Shown here: in pieces, positions 1-7,882 of the stretch
Position numbering within the stretch: position 1 is the stretch's first letter
How the letters are laid out: each line of letters opens with the position of its first letter
DNA from: Pseudomonadota bacterium
GTDB lineage: Bacteria; Pseudomonadota; Alphaproteobacteria; Acetobacterales; Acetobacteraceae
Length of the DNA: 18,163 nucleotides
Direction: 5' to 3'
Assembly: GCA_021780935.1 (NCBI GenBank)
Contig: JAJXXT010000119.1
Span: 1-18,163 of the forward strand
Notes under the pieces: generated by a model
What the model saw: only the letters and a program-made list of their open reading frames with translations
Databases searched by the model: none
What the model was told of the DNA's origin: nothing
Program-made: the position numbers and the translations under genes

Positions 1-27
1 GCAGCGCGTGAAGCCCTTCCCAGGCTG

Positions 28-40
28 AGGCGCGGCGCCT
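28..40. repeat. Short perfect inverted repeat upstream of the binding-protein gene
   Basis: AGGCGC and GCGCCT flank a single G, giving a perfect dyad. It sits directly after a TGA at 26-28 that closes an open frame running in from the window edge (residues QRVKPFPG). It may be the end of a preceding gene followed by a terminator-like hairpin. There is no clear T-run, and so little of the frame is visible that the upstream gene cannot be called. Confidence 0.3.
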
Positions 41-102
41 ACTCTTGCGTTTGGCGCAGGGCAGATGCGCTTGGCAACGAATGGCACTCGAGGAGAACGC
101 GG

Positions 103-1203
103 ATGAGGCGAGGGGGCATTGCGGCGTTGGCGCTGCTGGCTGGGCTGGCATGGGTGGGGCCGGCCGGGGCACAAATTCGCATCGGCGTGGCCGGCCCGAT
201 CACCGGCTCGAACGCAACCTTCGGCGTCCAGCTCAAGGAGGGCGCGGAGCAGGCGGTGGCCGACATCAACGCCCGCGGCGGCGTGCTCGGCCAGAAGCTG
301 GTGCTGGAGGTCGGCGACGACGCGTGTGACCCGAAGCAGGCGGTCTCGGTGGCCAACGCGCTCGTCGAGCGTGGGGTGAAAGCGGTCATCGGCCATTTCT
401 GTTCGTCGAGTTCGATCCCGGCGAGCAAGGTCTACACCGAGGAGGGCGTGCTGCAGATCTCTCCGGCCTCGACCAACCCGGCCTACACCGACCACGGCAG
501 CTGGAACACTTTCCGTGTCTGCGGCCGCGATGACCAGCAAGGCGCCGTGGCTGGGAAATATATTGCCGAGCACTTCAAGGGTGCGAAGGTGGCGGTGCTG
601 CACGATAACTCCGCCTACGGCAAGGGTCTCGCCGACGAGACGCTGAAGGCGATGAACGCCGCAGGGATGAAGGAGGCGGTCTACTCGGCCTATGTGCCCG
701 GCGAGCGGGACTACTCGGCTCTGGTCAGTCGGCTCAAGGAGGCCGGGATCACCGTCATCTATCTTGGCGGCTACCAGAACGAGGCCGGGCTGATCATCCG
801 CCAGGCGAAGGAGCAGGGGATGAAGGTGACCCTGATCGGCGGTGACGCGCTGGTGACCAAGGAATTCTGGGACATCACCGGTCCGACCGGCGAGGCGACG
901 CTGATGACCTTCCCGCCCGACCCGCGCACGCGCCCGACCGCGGCGCCGGTGGTGGCGGAGTTCAAGGCGAAGAAGATCGATCCCGAGGGCTACGTGCTCT
1001 ACACGTATGCCGCGATCGAGATCTGGGCGGCGGCGGCAGAGAAGGTCCACAGCACCGATCCGCGCAAGGTTGCCGAGGCGATGAAGGCGGACGGTCCGTG
1101 GCCGACCGTGCTCGGGGACATCGGTTTCGACAAGAAGGGCGACGTCACTCGCGCCGACTATGTGTTCTATGTCTGGCATAATGGCAGCTACAGCCAGATG
1201 TGA
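103..1203 (+). CDS. Branched-chain amino acid-type ABC transporter periplasmic binding protein (LivJ/LivK family)
   Basis: A 366-residue periplasmic solute-binding protein of the Leu/Ile/Val type (Peripla_BP_6, type 1 fold), which delivers a ligand to an ABC importer. A Sec signal peptide covers about residues 1-23 and ends AGA before Gln. The mature protein opens IRIGVAGPITGSNATFG, the usual first strand and ligand loop. The pair of cysteines in DDACDP and HFCSSSS matches the conserved disulfide of LivJ. The SPASTNPAYTD region and the lobe-2 segment GGYQNEAGLIIRQAK also fit the family. The start ATG has an AGGAG 7 bases upstream. Length is normal. No permease or ATPase gene follows, so it is an orphan in this window. 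The exact ligand cannot be read from sequence: family members also bind amides, urea or aromatic compounds. A role in the EPS locus is not implied. Confidence 0.93.
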   Translation: MRRGGIAALALLAGLAWVGPAGAQIRIGVAGPITGSNATFGVQLKEGAEQAVADINARGGVLGQKLVLEVGDDACDPKQAVSVANALVERGVKAVIGHFCSSSSIPASKVYTEEGVLQISPASTNPAYTDHGSWNTFRVCGRDDQQGAVAGKYIAEHFKGAKVAVLHDNSAYGKGLADETLKAMNAAGMKEAVYSAYVPGERDYSALVSRLKEAGITVIYLGGYQNEAGLIIRQAKEQGMKVTLIGGDALVTKEFWDITGPTGEATLMTFPPDPRTRPTAAPVVAEFKAKKIDPEGYVLYTYAAIEIWAAAAEKVHSTDPRKVAEAMKADGPWPTVLGDIGFDKKGDVTRADYVFYVWHNGSYSQM

Positions 1204-1213
1204 GTCTCTCCGG

Positions 1214-1265
1214 GGCCGCCCGAGTTCGTTAAGCCTTGCGCCCTATCCTGCGAGCACGGGCGGCC
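1214..1265 (+). repeat. 9-bp inverted repeat in the gap before the deacetylase-like gene
   Basis: GGCCGCCCG at 1214-1222 is the exact reverse complement of CGGGCGGCC at 1257-1265, with 34 bases between the arms. The right arm stops one base before the Shine-Dalgarno sequence of the next gene. A transcript reading through from the binding-protein gene could fold here and act as a weak terminator or affect ribosome access. No T-run follows, so a standard intrinsic terminator is unlikely. Confidence 0.4.
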
Positions 1266-1266
1266 T

Positions 1267-1275
1267 GGAGGAGGG
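1267..1275 (+). promoter_or_regulatory. Strong Shine-Dalgarno sequence that sets the start of the deacetylase-like gene
   Basis: GGAGGAGGG lies 7 bases before GTG 1283 and 13 bases before ATG 1289. The spacing favours GTG 1283 over the longer open frame that begins at 1160 inside the preceding gene. Confidence 0.65.
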
Positions 1276-1282
1276 TTCGGTA

Positions 1283-2356
1283 GTGAGCATGGTGGCGCCA
1301 CCTGCACGGGTGACACCGATAGGCGAGCGGGTGATCCCAGACCCGCTGCTGTTCCCGCGCCGTGCGGTTGCCATCGCACGGGATGCGCAGCCCTGGTGCG
1401 CGGTCGCAATTGATGCCGAGGAGGACTTCGACTGGGGCTCGCCGATCCGCGGCACCAGCTTCTCCACCGCGTGCATGAAGAACATCCCGACCCTGCACGA
1501 GATTTTCGGCGCTTATGGCATCGTGCCGACCTATCTGCTGACCTATCCTGTACTCGACGATGATGATGCCGTGCGCCTGCTCGACCGTCAGATGGCGAAG
1601 GGTCAGTGCCGCGTCGGCCTCCAGCTCCATCCCTGGGTCACGCCGCCCATTGGCGGCAGTGACACGCTGGAAAGTTCGTTCTCGGGCAATCTCGACCCCA
1701 ACCTGGAGGAGCAGAAGCTGCTGGCCCTGCGCCGGCGCTTCATCGAGCGCTTCGGCGACGAGCCCAAGGCCTATCGCGCCGGCCGCTATGGGCTCAGTGC
1801 CTACACGGCCGGATTGCTCGAAAAGCACGGCTTCACCGTTGATACCAGCCTCGCCCCGCGCACCTCCTTCGAGCTCGAGGGGGGCCCCGACTTCTTCGCC
1901 TATGACTACGGCCTGTTCTGGTTCGGACGGCACCGCGACCTTCTGGAAGTGCCACTCTGCCGCAGCGTCGTCGGCTGGGGCGGGGCGGAGGCGGGGGCTG
2001 CGTATCGCTGGCTTTCGTCGCCTGACGTCGCGCGGTGGCGGATTGGCTCGGCGCTGCCTCGGTTGCGTTTTGCCGAGCGCGTGACGCTCTCGCCCGAGGG
2101 CAACGACGCGGCGGCCATGGAGCGGCTGGTACGCGGCCTGTCCGCGCGCGGTCAGTCGATTCTGGTGTTGAGCTTTCATAGCTCCTCGCTCCTTGCCGGG
2201 CGCAATCCGTATGTCCGCAGCAAGCGCGACTTGCACGGGTTCTATGACACGCTCTCGGCCATTCTCGACCGCATGGCGAGCCGCTACCGCTTCCGTTTCA
2301 CGAGCCTGCTGGATCTGCCGTCGCTCGTTATGCCGCGCGCCTCGTTGGCAGCGTGA
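1283..2356 (+). CDS. Polysaccharide deacetylase family protein (NodB-like fold, WalW-like)
   Basis: A 357-residue protein with a divergent NodB/polysaccharide deacetylase fold, expected to remove acetyl groups from sugar residues or to act on a related glycan. The acidic metal-site motif is IDAEEDFDW (Asp44, Glu46/47, Asp48). LQLHPWVTPP carries His116, RAGRYG supplies the arginine motif, and LSFHSSSL carries His299 near the C-terminus. No signal peptide or membrane segment is seen, so it looks cytoplasmic. The start is GTG, chosen because GGAGGAGGG lies 7 bases upstream; the frame stays open further up into the preceding gene, but that part looks non-coding. The next gene, a glycosyltransferase, begins 14 bases after the stop, so the two probably form an operon and modify or build the same glycan. 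It is distinct from the DUF3473-type deacetylase at 16217. The substrate is unknown. Confidence 0.82.
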   Translation: MSMVAPPARVTPIGERVIPDPLLFPRRAVAIARDAQPWCAVAIDAEEDFDWGSPIRGTSFSTACMKNIPTLHEIFGAYGIVPTYLLTYPVLDDDDAVRLLDRQMAKGQCRVGLQLHPWVTPPIGGSDTLESSFSGNLDPNLEEQKLLALRRRFIERFGDEPKAYRAGRYGLSAYTAGLLEKHGFTVDTSLAPRTSFELEGGPDFFAYDYGLFWFGRHRDLLEVPLCRSVVGWGGAEAGAAYRWLSSPDVARWRIGSALPRLRFAERVTLSPEGNDAAAMERLVRGLSARGQSILVLSFHSSSLLAGRNPYVRSKRDLHGFYDTLSAILDRMASRYRFRFTSLLDLPSLVMPRASLAA

Positions 2357-2369
2357 CGTCAGCCGACCG

Positions 2370-3614
2370 ATGCGCAGGTCACGCAAGATACTCCTCATTG
2401 CCAACAATTTTCCGCCGGTGCGCGGCGGCTCGGCCGTCGTCTACGACAATCTTGCGCGCTTCTCCGAGGGCAAGGTCATGGTCGTCGCGGCGCGGATCAA
2501 CTATACGGATGGTCTGCCGCTGATCGGCTGGCGCGAGCACGATCGTCTGGCACCCTACCGCGTGTTGCGCCTCAAGCTGTTGCGGACGGTGATTGCGGAT
2601 ATGGCTGGCGGAGGCGGCTCGCGGCGACTTGTTTTCCTTGCCGCGGACGTCTGGATCCGTGTCCGCCTCGCCCTCGTTCTGGTCTGGCTCGTCATGCGCG
2701 ACAACGTGCGCACCGTCTGCGTCGGCGAGTTGCTAGCCAGCGGCTGGGTCTTCGACGTGCTACGGTTGTTTCCGTTTGTACGGCGACTGGTCTACGTGCA
2801 TGGCGAGGAGATCACCACCGAGGACCCCTACGATGAAGATTTTCGCCGCCGCCGGCGGGCACTGCACGCCGCCGATCGAATCATCGTTGTCAGTCATTTC
2901 ACCCAGAGCGTCGTGCGCGATCTGCTCGGACCATCAGCGGCGCAGAAGATCGATCTGATCGAGAACGGCGTCGATACTGCGCGGTTCAGGCCCGGCCCAC
3001 GCAATGCGAAACTGGTGGCGCAGTACCGGCTCGAATCATGCTTCGTCTTTGTCTCCGTTTGCCGCCTCCTGGAGAAGAAGGGTATCGACCACGCGATTCG
3101 CGCCTTCGCTACGCTCGCTGCGCAGGACCCGCAGTTGCGCTATCTCATTGTTGGTACCGGCCCCTATGCAGAGACGCTGCAGCGGATCGCCGGCGACGTC
3201 GGGGTGGAGGGACAGGTGATCTTCACCGGCCAGGTGCCGGATGACGAATTGGTCGACCATTATCGGCTCGGCGACGTTTTCGTGATGCCCAATCGTGCGC
3301 TCGCGAATGGCGATACCGAGGGGTTCGGCTTGGTATTCCTGGAGGCGAACGGGTGCGGCCTGCCGGTGATCGCCGGGCGCGACGGCGGCAGCACCGACGC
3401 GGTGCGCGATGGGGTGAATGGGCTGGTGGTGGACGGGGCCTCGGTGCCGGCGATCGCGGCGGCGATGCAAGCCCTGCGGGACGACGGCGCACTGCGGGCA
3501 CGATTGACTGCGGGTGGTGCGGCCGCGGCAGAGGCGGCCGACTGGCGCGGCAAGGCGAGGACCTTCCGTGGACTTTGCGATGCGGACACGGGCCTCGTTC
3601 CCGCGCGGGCATAG
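2370..3614 (+). CDS. Glycosyltransferase family 4 (GT-B fold)
   Basis: A 414-residue retaining glycosyltransferase of the GT4 type, which transfers a sugar from a nucleotide donor to a growing lipid-linked glycan at the cytoplasmic face of the inner membrane. The N-terminus KILLIANNFPPVRGGSA is the acceptor-side glycine-rich loop. The centre carries LIENGVDTARF and the second Rossmann domain starts at FVSVCRLLEKKG. The donor-binding E-x7-E motif lies in DTEGFGLVFLEANGCGLPV, followed by GGSTDAVRDGVNG. ATG 2370 is chosen because homologous sequence begins there; the frame is open upstream within the deacetylase gene, and no strong Shine-Dalgarno is visible. It is probably translationally coupled to the upstream gene (13-base gap). 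Donor and acceptor sugars cannot be told. It ends only 20 bases from the end of another GT4 gene on the opposite strand. Confidence 0.92.
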   Translation: MRRSRKILLIANNFPPVRGGSAVVYDNLARFSEGKVMVVAARINYTDGLPLIGWREHDRLAPYRVLRLKLLRTVIADMAGGGGSRRLVFLAADVWIRVRLALVLVWLVMRDNVRTVCVGELLASGWVFDVLRLFPFVRRLVYVHGEEITTEDPYDEDFRRRRRALHAADRIIVVSHFTQSVVRDLLGPSAAQKIDLIENGVDTARFRPGPRNAKLVAQYRLESCFVFVSVCRLLEKKGIDHAIRAFATLAAQDPQLRYLIVGTGPYAETLQRIAGDVGVEGQVIFTGQVPDDELVDHYRLGDVFVMPNRALANGDTEGFGLVFLEANGCGLPVIAGRDGGSTDAVRDGVNGLVVDGASVPAIAAAMQALRDDGALRARLTAGGAAAAEAADWRGKARTFRGLCDADTGLVPARA

Positions 3615-3627
3615 CCGCCTCCGCGGC
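3614..3627. terminator. Small hairpin between two convergent genes
   Basis: GCCGC and GCGGC are separated by CTCC, a 5-bp GC stem with a 4-base loop in the 20-base gap between the two convergent glycosyltransferase genes. It could serve as a weak bidirectional terminator. No T-run is seen on either side. Confidence 0.25.
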
Positions 3628-3634
3628 ACCCCAT

Positions 3635-4855
3635 TCAGCGCTTCAGGATCGCGTTGAACAACTGGAACTGCCCAGCACTGGTTGCGTCCCAGCTGAAGCG
3701 CTCGGCGTAGGCGCGGGTAGCGGCGCGGTCGGGCAGATCGGCGAACAGAGCCTGCACGGCGGCGGCGATGCAGTCGGGGGTATTCTCGTCGTAGATCAGG
3801 CCCGCCACATGCTCCTGCACCACCTCAGGATTGCCCCAGATGCGCGCGGCGATCACGGGCGTGCCGCATGCCATCGCCTCCAGCAGCACGTTGGCCCAGC
3901 CCTCGCGGCTGGAGGCCAGCACCAGTGCATCGGCCGCCGCGTAGCAGTTCGCGAGGTCCGCATGCGGCCGGGCACCCAGCAGTCGCACGCGATCGGTCAG
4001 GCCGAGCCGAGCGATCAGCGCCTCCAGTCGAGGACGCTCCGGCCCCTCGCCAACCACCAGGAGTTCGAACCCCGGCAGGCTCGCCATCGCCTCGATGACG
4101 CGGTGATGGCCCTTGCGCTCGATCAGCAGCCCAACGGAAATCAAGGTTGGGCGCGTGAGGCCGAGCGCGGCCCGTGCGGCGCTGCGGCCGAGCGGGCGGA
4201 ACAGGCGCGTATCGACGCCATTGCGGAGCACCGTAACGCGCTCCGGCGCCGCCCCGAGTGCGATCATCGCCGTTCGCAGCGCGGCGCTGACCGCGATCAG
4301 CCCATCGACGCGCCGCATCATGGCCTGGATCATGCGCCGCGGCAGAGCGTGGCTCGGCAGGAGGCTCACGTCGGAGCCACGCGCCGTCACGACCACAGGC
4401 AGGCCCAGAGCGCGGCCCAGCCACTCAGCGGCGACGCCATCGGGATAGAGATAGTGCGCGTCGATCAGGTCGAAGCGCTCGCCCTCTGCCAGCAGCCGCC
4501 GCGCCGCGACGAGCGCGGCACGATAGAGCAGGAGCGGGGCCACGCTCATGCCGAAGCGCGGGATCGTGCCATAGCGCGGGTGATGAACGACGAGGCCGTG
4601 CCGGGTCTCGCGCCGGGGCGCGCGGGCGTGCTCGCTCCACGCGCCGAAGCGGGCCGAGCGGAAAGGGAAGAACGGCACCGGCGCCATCACCGTCGCCGCC
4701 ACGGGATGGGAGGCCACGAGGTGACGCAGCCGGTTCTCGACGAAGACGCCGTGGTTCGGCCGCGCCGCGTTCGGAAACAGCGTGCTGAAGGTGAGCAGGC
4801 GTAGCGCCGTCGGGTCCCGATCGGCTGGACCGAGGCGGGTTGCGCCGTTGATCAT
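3635..4855 (-). CDS. Glycosyltransferase family 4 (GT-B fold, TuaC-like)
   Basis: A 406-residue GT4 glycosyltransferase, expected to add a sugar to the EPS repeat unit on its polyprenyl carrier at the inner face of the membrane. It begins LRLLTFSTLFPNAARPNHG after a short N-terminal tail, typical of the TuaC/EPS group. VTARGSDVSLLP and VLRNGVDTRLF are the usual mid-protein motifs. SVGLLIERKGHHRVIEAM opens the donor-binding domain, and the E-x7-E motif is in SREGWANVLLEAMACGTPV. The start lies 40 bases after the stop of the PrsT-like gene on the same strand, so it is most likely the last gene of the leftward EPS operon. A start a few codons downstream is possible because residues 1-16 look poorly conserved in character. 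Substrate unknown. Confidence 0.92.
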   Translation of the reverse strand: MINGATRLGPADRDPTALRLLTFSTLFPNAARPNHGVFVENRLRHLVASHPVAATVMAPVPFFPFRSARFGAWSEHARAPRRETRHGLVVHHPRYGTIPRFGMSVAPLLLYRAALVAARRLLAEGERFDLIDAHYLYPDGVAAEWLGRALGLPVVVTARGSDVSLLPSHALPRRMIQAMMRRVDGLIAVSAALRTAMIALGAAPERVTVLRNGVDTRLFRPLGRSAARAALGLTRPTLISVGLLIERKGHHRVIEAMASLPGFELLVVGEGPERPRLEALIARLGLTDRVRLLGARPHADLANCYAAADALVLASSREGWANVLLEAMACGTPVIAARIWGNPEVVQEHVAGLIYDENTPDCIAAAVQALFADLPDRAATRAYAERFSWDATSAGQFQLFNAILKR

Positions 4856-4895
4856 GCCCGGCCTGCCGGCCTCAACGCTCGCCCTGGCCGCGGCC

Positions 4896-7679
4896 TTACT
4901 TCTTCCTCGCCGCGAGCTGGTCGAGCAGCGACTTGGCCGCGGCCTTTTCCGGGAAAGCGACGGTAGCGGCGACGATCGGCTCGAGCAGCTTTTGTGCCGC
5001 CTCGTCCTGGCCCGCGCCGCTCAGGGCCGTTGCCAGGTGATAAGCGATCGCGGGGTCGTTCGGCGCCTGGCCATTCGCGATCCGGAGCAGGGAGATCGCA
5101 CTGTCGGTCTTGCCGGACTTGAGCAGGATCCATCCGAGCGTGTCCGCCGTCTGGGGGCCAGGCGCGGTGAAATAGGCACGTTCGGCGAAACTCTGTGCGC
5201 GGGGATCACCGCGCTGACCGTAGAGCCAGGCGAGATTGTTCAGGGCGATGGGGTCAGAGGGGCGTTTCGCCAGCACCGAGGTGAGCAGCGTCTCGGCTTC
5301 ATCGAGGCGGCCGGCCCCGATGTCGGATGCCGCCACGATCTGGCTGATGTCGGCATCATCGGGATGCTGCTTGAGCCAGTCACGCAACCGCGCGGTCGAC
5401 TCGTTCGGATGTCCGCCCGCGGCAAGCGCGCCGGCAAGATCGAGCAGCAGGGGGGTCGAGGGTGCGGCGGTGAAGGCGGCCTCGAAGGCTGTCGCCGCTT
5501 CGGGATAATTCTTCTGTGCCATGTAGATCTCGCCCTTCAGCGCGCTTGCGGCGGGCAGATGGGCGGGATTCTGGGCCAGGTTTGCGGCGGTTTGGAGGGC
5601 GGCCGGCAATCCACCCACCTTGAGATCGATACCGACCAGCGCCTGCATGAGCTGCGCGTTCGCCGGCAGCAGCTTGAGGCCATCCAGGACGGTATTGCGG
5701 GCATCGTCCATGTTCTTTTCGCCCGCCAGCAGGCTGGCAAGCGTCATGCGCGCCGCGACATCGAGCGGCTGCTTGGCAACCAGCCGTTGGTACGTCTCGC
5801 GCGCCTCTTTGGCTTGGCCAGTCGCCATCTGCGCGCGCGCCTGAAGGACGAGGAGGCCCGGGGTGAGTGGAGTCTGCTGAGCCCACCGCGCCAGCAGCTC
5901 GAGCGCCTTGTTCGGTGTCCCCGTCTGCATGTACAGCGCCGCGAGGATGCCGGTCAGCCGCTCGTTGGTCGGGGCCGCGGCGTGGGCGCGCTCGGCGGTG
6001 GCGAGAGCATCGGCCTTGTGCTGATCGGCAAGCTGGGCGTTGAGCAGAGCGCTGAGCGCAGTTTCGTTGGTCGGGTTCTTGGCGACGACCTCGGTGAGCA
6101 GCTTCTCGGCACCGGCGCGGTCGCCCAGCAGCGATAGCACCCGCACCAGGTTGAGCTTGATCGGGACCGAGTCCGGGCTCTTCTGCAGCGCCGCCTCGAA
6201 GGCCGCGCGGGCGCCGGTCAGATCGCTCTGACCGAGCTTCAGCAGCCCGGCGAGGTTGCCGACCGTGGCATTGTCGCCCTGTTCCTTGCGCATCGCGTCG
6301 AGCGCGGCATTCGCGCGGTCGTATTCGCCAGCGGCGATGGCGGCGAGCACCAGCGCCTCGCCGGCCTGGACCTGGTTCGGCGCCAGCTTGAGCGAGGCCT
6401 CGAGATCTTTCACCGCGGCCGCGGGGTCGCCGCTCTGCAGATGCGCGGCGCCGAGGCGCTGGCGCAGTCCGGCGTCATCCGGCGCCAGCTTGGCCGCCTT
6501 CTCGAAGGCCTTCTCCGCGTCGGCGGGCCGGCCGGCGAGCATGTAAGCGCGTCCGAGCAGGTCATAGCTGCCCGGATCGGGCACATCGGCCTTGGCGACC
6601 GGTTCGAGCGTCTCGATCGCCTTCTCCGGCCGGCGCAATTCGAGCTGGATCTTGGCGTATACCTTGCGGCCGACCAGGTCAGCCGGGTAGCGGCTGAGAT
6701 AGCGACTGGCGACGTCGTCGGCCTGCTCGTATTGCCCAAGCCCGTCCTTGATGATCGCCTGGTAGAGATAGGCTTGAGGAATCGCTGGCATCATCGCGCC
6801 GACGCGGGTCATGGCCTCGTCGGCGGCCTTGAAGTCGTGGGCGCGGGTCAGGAGCACGGCGCGCAGGAACAGGCCCTGGGGGTTGGTCGGGGCGGCGGTC
6901 AGTACGGCATCGACATCGGCCTTCGCCCGGGCGTCCTCACCCTTCAGGATCCGGAGGCGGGCACGCTCGAGCCGTGGGCCGAGCCCGGCGGGCGCCGCCT
7001 CGATGGCCGCGTCGTAGCTCTTGAGCGCGCCATCGATATCGTTGCGCGCAGCCTGCAGCTCGCCCTTGCGGAACAACGCCTCCGCCGAGCGTGGCTTGAC
7101 CTTGAGCGCGTGATCGATCTCCTTTTCCGCGGTCACCCGGTCGCCCTGCAATTCGGCGATCCGGGACGCGGCGAGCAGCACTTCCATCGAATCCGGGGCC
7201 AGCTTCTCAGCCTCGGCCAGCGAAGCGCGCGCGGCATCGGACTGTTTGAGGTTGAATTGGGCCAGGCCTCGGGCAACCAGGATTCGCGCCGCGGCATCGG
7301 GCGCTCCCTTGCCGGCCGGGAACTCGGCGAGGAGTTCGCGGAACTTACTCTGCGCGAGGTAGCTCTCGGCGAGCAGTGGGGTGGCCTTGTCGCTGTCATA
7401 GCCGAGTTCGAGGGCGCGGCGCGCCTCGCGCTCGGTTGCACCGGCATCACCGAGACGGAAATCGACGATGCCGAGGAAATAATGCGCCTCGGCGTTCTTG
7501 TCGTCCGCCTTGACGGCGTTGCGGAGCTCGATCTGGGCTGCTTTGACGTTGCCCTGATCGAGGAGCTTGCGCCCCTCGGCGACGTAGTCCGCCGCCCATG
7601 TCGGGCCGATCGCCCCGCCGGTGATCGCAAGGCCGGCGAGCAGGCCGATCGATGCCAGGCGAAGGGGTCTATTTGCCAT
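4896..7679 (-). CDS. prsT: XrtA/PEP-CTERM system TPR-repeat protein, PrsT family
   Basis: A protein of about 927 residues made almost wholly of tetratricopeptide repeats, as in the PEP-CTERM TPR lipoprotein family (TIGR02917 by recollection), whose members sit beside exosortase A EPS clusters. The N-terminal block GRKLLDQGNVKAAQIELRNA and then EAHYFLGIVDFRLGDAGATE matches that family closely. TPR signatures recur to the C-terminus (for example GRPADAEKAFEKAAKLAPDD and NNLAWLYGQRGDPRA). A signal peptide of about 29 residues ends TWA before Ala-Asp. Unlike most of the family, no lipobox cysteine is present, so the mature protein is probably soluble in the periplasm. Three ATG codons stand in a row (7685, 7682, 7679); an AGGA places the third at the best spacing. 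It probably acts as a scaffold for EPS or exosortase-linked proteins. Its exact role is not established. Confidence 0.9.
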   Translation of the reverse strand: MANRPLRLASIGLLAGLAITGGAIGPTWAADYVAEGRKLLDQGNVKAAQIELRNAVKADDKNAEAHYFLGIVDFRLGDAGATEREARRALELGYDSDKATPLLAESYLAQSKFRELLAEFPAGKGAPDAAARILVARGLAQFNLKQSDAARASLAEAEKLAPDSMEVLLAASRIAELQGDRVTAEKEIDHALKVKPRSAEALFRKGELQAARNDIDGALKSYDAAIEAAPAGLGPRLERARLRILKGEDARAKADVDAVLTAAPTNPQGLFLRAVLLTRAHDFKAADEAMTRVGAMMPAIPQAYLYQAIIKDGLGQYEQADDVASRYLSRYPADLVGRKVYAKIQLELRRPEKAIETLEPVAKADVPDPGSYDLLGRAYMLAGRPADAEKAFEKAAKLAPDDAGLRQRLGAAHLQSGDPAAAVKDLEASLKLAPNQVQAGEALVLAAIAAGEYDRANAALDAMRKEQGDNATVGNLAGLLKLGQSDLTGARAAFEAALQKSPDSVPIKLNLVRVLSLLGDRAGAEKLLTEVVAKNPTNETALSALLNAQLADQHKADALATAERAHAAAPTNERLTGILAALYMQTGTPNKALELLARWAQQTPLTPGLLVLQARAQMATGQAKEARETYQRLVAKQPLDVAARMTLASLLAGEKNMDDARNTVLDGLKLLPANAQLMQALVGIDLKVGGLPAALQTAANLAQNPAHLPAASALKGEIYMAQKNYPEAATAFEAAFTAAPSTPLLLDLAGALAAGGHPNESTARLRDWLKQHPDDADISQIVAASDIGAGRLDEAETLLTSVLAKRPSDPIALNNLAWLYGQRGDPRAQSFAERAYFTAPGPQTADTLGWILLKSGKTDSAISLLRIANGQAPNDPAIAYHLATALSGAGQDEAAQKLLEPIVAATVAFPEKAAAKSLLDQLAARKK

Positions 7680-7686
7680 CATCATA

Positions 7687-7690
7687 TCCT
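7687..7690 (-). promoter_or_regulatory. Shine-Dalgarno sequence before a triple ATG
   Basis: On the minus strand AGGA is followed by T and then three consecutive ATG codons. The distances from AGGA are 1, 4 and 7 bases, so the third ATG (first base 7679) is the best-placed start for the PrsT-family gene. Confidence 0.5.
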
Positions 7691-7785
7691 GATCAGGTGT
7701 GCAGCGCCGCGCCGCGCCAGGAGCAAGGCCAGGCCAAGTTTTCCACGAACCAGCGTCGACCGGTAGTGCGGGCCAGGATCGAGCT

Positions 7786-7812
7786 ATGCCAAGGCGGCGG
7801 CGCCATGCCAAG
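7786..7812. repeat. Direct repeat of ATGCCAAG between the glycosylphosphotransferase and PrsT genes
   Basis: ATGCCAAG occurs at 7786-7793 and again at 7805-7812, 19 bases apart start to start, about two helical turns. On the minus strand each copy reads CTTGGCAT, which contains a TTGGCA resembling a -35 element; the CATAGC 17 bases after the first is a poor -10. A regulator site or a weak internal promoter for the PrsT gene is possible. Confidence 0.3.
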
Positions 7813-7828
7813 ACGGCTGCGCGCCGCC
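7796..7828 (-). repeat. 8-bp GC hairpin in the 203-base gap of the leftward operon
   Basis: GGCGGCGC at 7796-7803 and GCGCCGCC at 7821-7828 form a perfect stem with a 17-base loop. It lies about 55 bases after the stop codon of the glycosylphosphotransferase gene on the minus strand. It could stabilise the upstream mRNA end or partly attenuate read-through into the PrsT gene. No T-run follows. The rest of the gap, 7680-7882, shows no gene. Confidence 0.35.
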
Positions 7829-7882
7829 AAACCTATCGCCCTGGCGTTGACCAAACGTTGATGGCGCTCCGATCGCTCAGCG

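Noticed and set aside
81..102. TGGCAC resembling a sigma-54 -24 element before the binding-protein gene
   Set aside because: No matching TTGC-type -12 element follows at the required distance.
1229..2407. Long open frame on the minus strand opposite the deacetylase-like gene
   Set aside because: It is an antisense shadow of a gene with clear catalytic motifs; its translation is Arg/Ala-rich and lacks domains. Such frames are common in GC-rich DNA.
3353..4804. 483-codon plus-strand open frame across the second glycosyltransferase
   Set aside because: It lies opposite a gene with all GT4 motifs, and its product is low-complexity Arg/Gly/His-rich sequence without any recognisable domain.
4782..7766. 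Long plus-strand open frames opposite the PrsT-like gene (4782-6137 and 6441-7766)
   Set aside because: Both mirror the repetitive TPR coding sequence. The minus-strand frame has signal peptide and TPR motifs throughout.
7680..7811. Extended PrsT start 42 codons upstream, which includes a cysteine
   Set aside because: The extension lacks a hydrophobic lipobox (the Cys is in a Gly-Ala-Ala-Arg-Arg context) and the AGGA site fits the later ATG.
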